DNA of 10,356 bases from an uncultured Acidaminococcus sp. (lineage in GTDB: Bacteria; Bacillota; Negativicutes; Acidaminococcales; Acidaminococcaceae): assembly GCA_900770265.1 (NCBI GenBank), contig CAAGJR010000131.1, positions 1 through 10,356 on the forward strand, in the 5' to 3' direction. The translations under genes and the position numbers were made by a program. Numbering within the stretch: position 1 is the stretch's first letter; the number at the start of each line of letters is the position of its first letter. Below, one piece after another: positions 5,754 through 10,356 of this stretch. Under the pieces are notes generated by a model, which had not been told where the DNA came from, searched no databases, and saw nothing but the letters and a program-made list of their open reading frames with translations.

Positions 5754-5805
5754 GGGCGCACCGGGCGATATTTTGCCTTCGGCAAAAATCTTGGTGCGCC
5801 CCTAC
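5754..5805 (-). repeat. REP-like hairpin unit U3 (minus orientation)
   Basis: On the minus strand: GTAG (5802-5805), then GGGCGCACC pairing over 9 bp with GGTGCGCCC. The inner stem TTTTGCC-TTC-GGCAAAA (5771-5787) is perfect but unlike the inner stems of U1, U2 and U4, while the outer stem and the CGCCCGGT block are kept. Confidence 0.78.
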
Positions 5806-5836
5806 GAATCCCGCTACAAACTGTCGATTTTACTCC

Positions 5837-5883
5837 GTAGGGGTTCACCAAGACCGGCGTTAGCCGTGTCGCCCGGTGAACCC
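5837..5883 (+). repeat. REP-like hairpin unit U4 (plus orientation)
   Basis: GTAG followed by GGGTTCACC (5841-5849) pairing with GGTGAACCC (5875-5883). Bases 5835-5884 are identical to U2 at 1983-2032; identity stops sharply after the outer stem. Confidence 0.8.
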
Positions 5884-5935
5884 GCCCCCGAAACGTACCG
5901 TACGACCGTAACGCCCGGAGCGTACGACCGCATAT

Positions 5936-5970
5936 TCACTAATCACTACCCACTAGCCACTAGCCACTGA
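5936..5970. repeat. Heptad tandem array at the right end of island 2, running into the FliB-like gene
   Basis: Five 7-base units: TCACTAA, TCACTAC, CCACTAG, CCACTAG, CCACTGA. The minus-strand gene ends inside the array: its stop codon TAG (plus-strand 5960-5962) and last codons come from heptad sequence. Confidence 0.8.
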
Positions 5971-6844
5971 TCCCGTCCAGCAGCAACCCCACATTCCCCG
6001 TATCGTACTCGATCTGTTCCGACCAGCGGCGGGCGGCTTCCAATGGGTCGCCGGTGAGGGCGGCTTTCATAAAAATGTACTGGGTGCTCTGGCGGGCGTA
6101 TTCGGCCAGGGCTTCCGGACCATATTCCTCCAGCTTGTCCAGCTGCCGGTAAAAGATGAAGTGAAGGAACCGGTCGAACAGCTCCCTGTCATACCGGGCC
6201 GTATAGGCCCGTTCCCGCTCTGTCAGTTCGGCTGTCCGGCCCGGCAGTTCCTTCATTTCCGCGGTCCAGGCGGCATCGATGGGTTCCGTAGCTGCCAGGC
6301 TCTGCAGGATGGCACGGGTCTCGGCTTCCGTGCACACCGGCCGGAAATGGGTCCAGGCATCCTCTACGGGGCCCCAGCCCATGTCCTCCAGCAGTTTCTT
6401 CAGGGTATATCGCTTTCCCGTATCCTCGTCCCGGAACCGGAGGGGACCTTTCAGCCGGGCGATGATTTCACAGGTCTCTTCGCAGCACAGACCGGTACCG
6501 CACAACGTATAGTCCTCGATTTCGTCATCCACATGGGTGAAGAACCGGGGATGGACGGCGCAGATGTCGCACAGGGCATCGTCCCCCAGCTCCTTCACCA
6601 CCCGGCACAGACCATCCGGGTCCAGCAGGGGGCAGAAGCCCTTGTCGTTCAGCTTGAAATGCCAGCCTTCGTCGCTTTTTTCCATGGAAGCCCGCAGCTT
6701 GTCGCCCAGGGGACCTTCCAGGTGCTGGTAGTAGTCGGCGGTATCGTCGTCGATGTCGATGATCCACACCTGGCAGCAGGTGTGTTTGCAGGCACCACCC
6801 TTGCAGTGGAAATCGTTGAATCCGTCCGGGATCAGGGAAATCAT
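5960..6844 (-). CDS. Cysteine-rich FliB/YkgJ-type protein (annotated in the family as flagellin lysine-N-methylase)
   Basis: 294 residues. The N-terminal 125 residues carry twelve cysteines in the pattern of the YkgJ/FliB Zn- or Fe-chelating family: Cys14, 19, 23 and 24 (FHCKGGACKHTCC), Cys71 and 80 (GFCPLLDPDGLC), Cys92 and 95 (LCDICAVHPRF), and Cys115, 120, 121 and 125 (LCGTGLCCEETC). The rest (about 130-294) is helical and charged, with no signal peptide or membrane span. Some members methylate flagellin lysines, and an Fe-S cluster has been proposed for FliB; many relatives occur in non-flagellated bacteria and their substrate is unknown. No flagellar gene is in this window, so the specific function is open. 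The start at 6844 has a GAGGCTGGGG purine stretch just upstream. It is divergent from the radical SAM gene. The C-terminus ends in heptad repeat, so the last few residues may be non-native. Confidence 0.8.
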   Translation of the reverse strand: MISLIPDGFNDFHCKGGACKHTCCQVWIIDIDDDTADYYQHLEGPLGDKLRASMEKSDEGWHFKLNDKGFCPLLDPDGLCRVVKELGDDALCDICAVHPRFFTHVDDEIEDYTLCGTGLCCEETCEIIARLKGPLRFRDEDTGKRYTLKKLLEDMGWGPVEDAWTHFRPVCTEAETRAILQSLAATEPIDAAWTAEMKELPGRTAELTERERAYTARYDRELFDRFLHFIFYRQLDKLEEYGPEALAEYARQSTQYIFMKAALTGDPLEAARRWSEQIEYDTGNVGLLLDGISG

Positions 6845-6877
6845 AGCCCCAGCCTCTTTTCATATGTGATAAAAAAT

Positions 6878-6886
6878 ATTATATCA
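6878..6886 (-). promoter_or_regulatory. Extended -10 promoter candidate for the minus-strand FliB-like gene
   Basis: Read on the minus strand: TG-A-TATAAT, a consensus -10 with extended TG. It is 33 bases from the start codon. No good -35 lies at 16-18 bp, which an extended -10 can tolerate. Confidence 0.6.
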
Positions 6887-6895
6887 TGAAAAATC

Positions 6896-6913
6896 GTTAT
6901 GACCTCCCATAAC
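6896..6913. promoter_or_regulatory. Inverted repeat between divergent promoters (candidate operator)
   Basis: GTTATG-ACCTCC-CATAAC, perfect 6-bp arms with a 6-bp spacer. It lies between the two outward-facing -10 elements (6878-6886 minus and 6937-6945 plus), a usual place for a regulator that controls both genes. The binding protein is unknown. Confidence 0.35.
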
Positions 6914-6936
6914 ATTGGAATTTTCTTGACGTTTTA

Positions 6937-6945
6937 TGGTAAAAT
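6937..6945 (+). promoter_or_regulatory. Extended -10 promoter candidate for the radical SAM gene
   Basis: TG-G-TAAAAT at 6937-6945, 69 bases before the start codon. TTGGAA at 6915-6920 is 19 bp upstream as a possible weak -35. The TTGACG at 6926-6931 is a good -35 word but is only 8 bp from this -10, so it is not used here. Confidence 0.55.
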
Positions 6946-7014
6946 ATAAGCTAGTGAATTGTAAGCATGGTTTGTTTCCCAACGAAACAACCAGAGAAGT
7001 ACGAGGGGATTTGT

Positions 7015-7995
7015 ATGATCAAGAGAGAAAAAACTGCCTTGGAAGCGGAGTTCCATCCGTATAAGACGCGGACGGGGGGAGCGACCGTCACGGTGTTCGT
7101 ACCGTACGACTGTCAGAACCACTGTCCCTTCTGTGTCAATAAAGAAGAATATGCCGATACCACCGGCTTTTCCCTGGAGGCCATCTGTCACAGCATCGAA
7201 ATCATGGACAAGCTGACGCCCTACTGCGATTTCGTGTTCACCGGGGGTGAGCCCCTGGCCAACTTGAAGAGCCTGCAGGTCATGCTGGACAAGGTATCGC
7301 CCACCCATCACGTCTACATCAACACCACCCTGCCGGTGAGTGCCCATCAGACGGAAGACGAGGTGCTGGCGTTCCTGAACCACAACGCCAGCAAGATCAG
7401 CTGCCTGAACATTTCCCGCCACATGCAGCACTATGTGGAGGAATCCAACGATGCCCTGCTGGCCAAGCTGCCGGTGCGGTTCCGGATCAACTGCGTGCTG
7501 TACAAGAAGTATCCCCGGGAACAGCTGATCCCGTTCATGGAACGGTTCCGCAAGGTCCATGCTCCGTCCATCCAGTTCCGGTTCGATTATACCGAAACCA
7601 CGCCGGAGAACCTGTACGACGAACCCCATGACCAGATTTTGAAGGACCTGAAGCAGGTGGCCTGCTATACGGGCCTGGACGGCTGCCGTATGCGCTGCGG
7701 GTTCCATTTCAAGTACAAGGACCTGGAGCTGGTGTACCACAAGACCCTGCCCTACAGCACCATCGTGGAAAAGGATCCGGAAGACGGCAAGGTGTACGCC
7801 ATCCTGTACGATATCCTGATCAAGCAGAACGGCCGGATCGATTCCGACTGGGACGGCACTGTGATGGATCTGGACGCCTACGCCCACTGCAAGTTCGAAC
7901 CCTACGACCTGAAGTGGCTGGAGCGGGTGTCTCCGAAACAAATCGAAGAAGAAAAAGAAGAACTGCTGCAGGCCGACGCCTGCACGGCCATGTAA
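7015..7995 (+). CDS. Radical SAM protein of unknown substrate
   Basis: 326 residues from the ATG at 7015, chosen for the GAGGGG ribosome site just upstream; an in-frame ATG at 6967 would add 16 unlikely residues. The radical SAM cluster motif is C33-x3-C37-x2-C40 (DCQNHCPFC), with an aromatic before the last cysteine as usual, and the SAM-contact motif GGEP is at 77-80. The middle carries an NISRH segment (132-136) typical of the barrel. Three later cysteines, 217, 224 and 228 (CYTGLDGCRMRC), could hold another metal site, but there is no full SPASM or twitch pattern. The C-terminus is acidic and helical. The gene stands alone, with its own promoter and a hairpin behind it, and no precursor peptide or partner enzyme adjacent except the divergent cysteine-rich protein. 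The superfamily is firm; the reaction cannot be named. Confidence 0.88.
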   Translation: MIKREKTALEAEFHPYKTRTGGATVTVFVPYDCQNHCPFCVNKEEYADTTGFSLEAICHSIEIMDKLTPYCDFVFTGGEPLANLKSLQVMLDKVSPTHHVYINTTLPVSAHQTEDEVLAFLNHNASKISCLNISRHMQHYVEESNDALLAKLPVRFRINCVLYKKYPREQLIPFMERFRKVHAPSIQFRFDYTETTPENLYDEPHDQILKDLKQVACYTGLDGCRMRCGFHFKYKDLELVYHKTLPYSTIVEKDPEDGKVYAILYDILIKQNGRIDSDWDGTVMDLDAYAHCKFEPYDLKWLERVSPKQIEEEKEELLQADACTAM

Positions 7996-8004
7996 GCAAG
8001 CAAT

Positions 8005-8041
8005 AAAAGAGCTGTGAAAAAGTTTTTTCACAACTCTTTTT
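8005..8041 (+). terminator. Hairpin terminator after the radical SAM gene
   Basis: A 16-bp stem, 8005-8020 with 8025-8040, with one C-A mismatch (8012/8033) and loop AGTT. It contains TGTGAAA-N6-TTTCACA, as the hairpin before rpiB does. The T-tract is mostly part of the stem, so strength is uncertain. The next promoter's -10 follows directly. Confidence 0.65.
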
Positions 8042-8042
8042 C

Positions 8043-8051
8043 TGTTATAAT
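8043..8051 (+). promoter_or_regulatory. Extended -10 promoter candidate for the chorismate mutase-transporter operon
   Basis: TG-T-TATAAT at 8043-8051, a perfect -10 with extended TG; the -35 region falls in the T-run of the preceding hairpin. The start codon is 38 bases past the -10. Confidence 0.65.
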
Positions 8052-8089
8052 GGAAGAAATCTGTAGAAAAGTAGAAGGGAAGGATTTGT

Positions 8090-8656
8090 ATGAAACTGGA
8101 AGATGTACGCAAAAAAATCGATGCCATCGACCCCCAGCTGCGGCAGCTGCTGATGGAACGGATGGACTGCTCCAAACTGGTGGCCGAGGCCAAACAGGCC
8201 GCCGGCGAAACGAATATTTACCGGGCCGACCGGGAACAGGCCATCCTGCAGCGCCTGAGTGAGGGCGTGCCCGAAGACCGCAAGCCCGAATACCTGGCCG
8301 TGGTGCGCAAGATCATGGAAACCAGCCGCATGTACCAGTATGGCATGCTGTTCGACTGGAATCCCCAGCTGTTCGCCGACCTGGCCAAGGACATCCACAT
8401 CAAACCCGACGGTACGAAAGTGGTGGTGCGCATGACCCGGCCGGACCAGCCCAATGCCATGAGCAGCATCCTGAACATGGTGGGGGACTACGGCTACAAC
8501 ATGCAGTACATGCAGCTGCTGAGCTTCAACCGGCCCGACAGGACCGTCACCTTCGACCTGACCATCCTGGGCAACCTCAGCGAGACCAACATGCAGAAGC
8601 TCATGTTCCAGCTGTCCAAGGAAAGCCAGGACTTCAAGATCCTGGTCTGCGAATAA
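8090..8656 (+). CDS. Chorismate mutase (AroQ type) fused to an ACT-like domain
   Basis: 188 residues. Residues 1-88 form the helical AroQ mutase that turns chorismate into prephenate, the branch point to phenylalanine and tyrosine. By alignment to the E. coli PheA mutase, catalytic residues are kept: Arg7 (R11), Arg24 (R28), Lys35 (K39), Arg48 (R51), Glu49 (E52), Ser79 (S84) and Gln83 (Q88). The position of D48 appears to be Arg45 after a one-residue insertion. Residues about 108-188 look like an ACT domain (VVVRMTRPDQPNAMSSILNMVGDYGYN followed by strands and a helix), probably an amino-acid sensor for feedback control. The prephenate dehydratase domain found between these two in PheA-type P-proteins is absent. 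The ribosome site GAAGGGAAGGA precedes the ATG. The transporter gene follows after 9 bp. The mutase call is strong and the ACT call moderate. Confidence 0.85.
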   Translation: MKLEDVRKKIDAIDPQLRQLLMERMDCSKLVAEAKQAAGETNIYRADREQAILQRLSEGVPEDRKPEYLAVVRKIMETSRMYQYGMLFDWNPQLFADLAKDIHIKPDGTKVVVRMTRPDQPNAMSSILNMVGDYGYNMQYMQLLSFNRPDRTVTFDLTILGNLSETNMQKLMFQLSKESQDFKILVCE

Positions 8657-8665
8657 GAGGCGGCC

Positions 8666-10123
8666 ATGAGTAAATCCGCAAAAGATCTCCTCTGGCTGGT
8701 GATCTCGCTGGCGGCCGGATTCGCCGTGCGGCTGCTGCCCGCACCGGCGCCCCTGACCCCGGAAGGCCTGGCCGTGCTGGGCATCTTCCTCAGCTCCCTG
8801 CTCATGTGGATCACCATCTCCATCGACTGGCCCAGCCTGATCACCATTTTCCTGCTGGGCTTTCTGCCCCATTTCGGTTTTGCAGGCACGCTGAAGGGGA
8901 CGTTCGGCAACACCACTGTGGCGTTCCTGCTGTTCACGTTCATGCTGGTGTATCCCCTGTCCAAGACCCACTTCGTCCGGCGCTGCACGGTGACATTCAT
9001 CACGAACGCCATCGCCCGGCGGGGTCCCTGGTCCTTTGTGAGCTTCCTGTTCTTCGCCGTCACGTTCATGGGGCTGTTCATTTCGCCCTCTGTGCTGTTC
9101 GTGGCGTTCATGCCGTTCCTGGAGGATATCTTCCAGGTGCTGGAACTGAAGAAGGGGAGTCCTTCCGCCAACATGATCATGCTGGGCACGGCGTTCTGCA
9201 TCAGCCTGTCCTCCGGCATGACCGCCATCGGCCACGTGTGGCCCACCATGGCCATCGGCTACTATACGGCGGCCACCGGCCGGGACGTGAACCAGTTCCA
9301 GTACATGGCCATGGGCATCCCCACCGGGATTTTGCTGGTGGTGCTCCTGCTGCTGGTGTTCAAATTCCTGTACCGGCCCAGTGACATCCATACCATCAAT
9401 CCCCAGAAGGCCATGAGCCTGCGGGGCATGGTGCCCAAAGCCGACGCCCGGGAATGGACCATCCTGGGGACCATGGCCCTGGTGGTGCTGCTGTGGGTGG
9501 GGCCCAGCCTGATCAAGGGCATCGATCCCGGCCTGTACAAGGCCATCAGCAAGTGCACCACGGCCATGCCGCCGTTATTGGGCTGCATCATCCTGTTCAT
9601 TGCCCGCCATGACGGAAAACCCATCATGGACTTCAAGGAGGTCATGACCAAAGGGGTGCTGTGGGCATCCATCGTCATGACCGGGGCGGCCACCATGCTG
9701 GGCTCCGCCCTGACCCATAACGAGATGGGCATCAAGGCCTGGCTCAGCGGCATGCTGGCTCCCGTGGCCAGCGGCCTGCCCGTGCTGGGGCTCATCCTGT
9801 TCTTCTTCGCCTGGTGCGTGCTGGAGACGAATTTCTCCTCCAACATCGTCACCACCACCGTGGTCAGCGCCGTGGCCCTGTCCGTGTGCCAGGCCCTGCC
9901 GGCCGGGACCATTTCCGTGGGGGCTGTGGTGTGCCTCATCGGCTTCGGCGCCGGCATCTGCAACATGACCCCCGCCGGCCAGTCCACCATCAATACTGTG
10001 GCCATCGGGTCCGGCTGGACCAGTGCCCGGGATATGTTCGTGTGGGGCGGTGTGTTCGCCGTGCTGGCCATCCTGGCCATGGCCTTCGTAGGCTATCCCA
10101 TCGGCCAGCTGATTTTGGGGTAA
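8666..10123 (+). CDS. DASS/SLC13-type membrane transporter, divergent
   Basis: 485 residues, very hydrophobic, about 11-13 membrane segments with two internal halves (about 1-235 and 265-485), matching divalent-anion:sodium symporters (CitT/SdcS/VcINDY relatives). The family's binding motifs are present in position but altered. The first-half SNT site reads SPS (140-142) in GLFISPSVLFVAFMPF. The loop usually ending TPPN reads SLSSGMTAIGHVWPT (180-194). The second SNT reads SNI (392-394) in FSSNIVTTTVVSA. The last loop reads NMTPAGQSTINTVAIGSG (433-450). A changed substrate or coupling ion is therefore likely; dicarboxylate transport should not be assumed. The start overlaps no other gene, and a GAGG element lies 6 bases upstream. 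Co-transcription with the chorismate mutase gene hints at an aromatic-pathway acid, but this is weak inference. Confidence 0.85.
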   Translation: MSKSAKDLLWLVISLAAGFAVRLLPAPAPLTPEGLAVLGIFLSSLLMWITISIDWPSLITIFLLGFLPHFGFAGTLKGTFGNTTVAFLLFTFMLVYPLSKTHFVRRCTVTFITNAIARRGPWSFVSFLFFAVTFMGLFISPSVLFVAFMPFLEDIFQVLELKKGSPSANMIMLGTAFCISLSSGMTAIGHVWPTMAIGYYTAATGRDVNQFQYMAMGIPTGILLVVLLLLVFKFLYRPSDIHTINPQKAMSLRGMVPKADAREWTILGTMALVVLLWVGPSLIKGIDPGLYKAISKCTTAMPPLLGCIILFIARHDGKPIMDFKEVMTKGVLWASIVMTGAATMLGSALTHNEMGIKAWLSGMLAPVASGLPVLGLILFFFAWCVLETNFSSNIVTTTVVSAVALSVCQALPAGTISVGAVVCLIGFGAGICNMTPAGQSTINTVAIGSGWTSARDMFVWGGVFAVLAILAMAFVGYPIGQLILG

Positions 10124-10158
10124 CCCATCCATCATTCCAGAAGGAGGAACCGTTTTCC

Positions 10159-10356
10159 ATGAAATTCCGTCGTTTTTGCTGCACTGTACCGCTTTTTCTG
10201 CTGGGGCTGACCCTGACCGGGCTGGCTGTGGAACCGCCCGTCCACCGGGTGGAGGCTGCCGCCGTGGTCCACGGCCATCACGATCTGGCTGTGAGCCTGC
10301 GCCAGCTGGTCCAGCAGGACGATGCCCAGTATTCCGTGTATGTGGATTTCCTGGAC
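10159..10356 (+). CDS. Exported protein, 3' end cut by the window
   Basis: Open from an ATG at 10159 to the window end, 66 residues. GGAGG (10143-10147) precedes it by 11 bases. The start is a signal peptide: MKFRR, a hydrophobic run (about 9-24), then a likely signal peptidase I site near VEAAA (31-35); no lipobox is seen. The mature start, with LRQLVQQDD and YSVYVDFLD, is faintly like the beginning of class A beta-lactamase-type serine hydrolases, but the catalytic SxxK would lie beyond the window, so function is not assigned. It is 35 bp behind the transporter gene with no clear terminator between, so it may belong to the same operon. Confidence 0.7.
   Translation, partial: MKFRRFCCTVPLFLLGLTLTGLAVEPPVHRVEAAAVVHGHHDLAVSLRQLVQQDDAQYSVYVDFLD

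Larger units (their letters stand above)
5663..5970. repeat. Composite repeat island 2
   Basis: It fills the 333-bp space between two converging genes and overlaps the last 11 bases of the minus-strand one; no gene is inside. Order: four heptamers (5663-5690); AAAGGAA and hairpin GCCTGC-TGAC-GCAGGC (5694-5716); a small CTCC/GGAG palindrome (5733-5744); REP-like units U3 (minus, 5754-5805) and U4 (plus, 5837-5883); a stretch with CGTACGACCG twice (5899-5908 and 5921-5930); then five heptads (5936-5970). The left half and REP pair correspond piece by piece to island 1. The right end differs: it lacks the AAGGAA hairpin, and its heptads are CACTA-type in plus orientation rather than inverted. 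It may be a rearranged or chimeric copy. Confidence 0.8.

Noticed and set aside
5752..5970. Open frame of 72 codons on the plus strand across island 2 (and a similar one at 1847-2056 on the minus strand)
   Set aside because: They run through the REP hairpins and heptamer arrays, have no ribosome site or family resemblance, and follow repeat sequence rather than coding constraint.
6926..6931. TTGACG as the -35 of the radical SAM gene
   Set aside because: It is only 8 bp from the TAAAAT -10, and nothing resembling a -10 lies 16-18 bp downstream.

Overview
The window looks like chromosome from a fairly GC-rich Bacillota. The gene order prmC - ywlC-type Sua5 - (gap) - rpiB - ywlG - glyA - upp - dCMP deaminase is the classic Firmicutes housekeeping order, with B. 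subtilis ywlC...rpiB-ywlG-glyA-upp as reference. GC content, codon choice and the repeat style make me suspect Negativicutes, perhaps an Acidaminococcus-like organism. That placement is inference, because no rRNA or marker comparison was possible.

Layout. 1-1786: the end of prmC overlaps a full-length Sua5/YwlC gene, so translation-factor methylation and tRNA t6A synthesis are paired; a strong terminator follows. 1822-2120: a 0.3 kb non-coding repeat island. 2123-5626: a second terminator, an extended -10 promoter, then rpiB, ywlG, glyA, upp and a dCMP deaminase, closely packed and ending in a perfect 16-bp terminator hairpin. This block covers pentose phosphate, one-carbon and pyrimidine salvage metabolism. 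5663-5970: a second repeat island of the same architecture, reaching into the 3' end of the next gene. 5960-6844 (minus): a cysteine-rich FliB/YkgJ-type protein. 6845-7014: a divergent promoter region. 7015-7995: an orphan radical SAM enzyme, closed by a hairpin. 8090-10123: a chorismate mutase-ACT fusion followed after 9 bp by a divergent DASS/SLC13-type membrane transporter. 10159 to the end: the start of an exported protein.

The coding content is mostly ordinary. The unusual part is the pair of intergenic islands. Each contains two inverted REP-like hairpins that begin with GTAG. Outside them lie small hairpins with an AAGGAA box, and outside those lie short tandem arrays of degenerate heptanucleotides. 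Island 1 is nearly mirror-symmetric; island 2 keeps the left half and the REP pair but has a different right end. Paired changes in the stems suggest that the folded form is maintained. I know of REP/BIME elements and of heptanucleotide repeats separately, but not of this composite, and I could not check databases.

Four promoters can be proposed. All have an extended -10 (TGnTAwAAT), and two of them sit directly behind terminator hairpins with the same TGTGAAA-N6-TTTCACA dyad.
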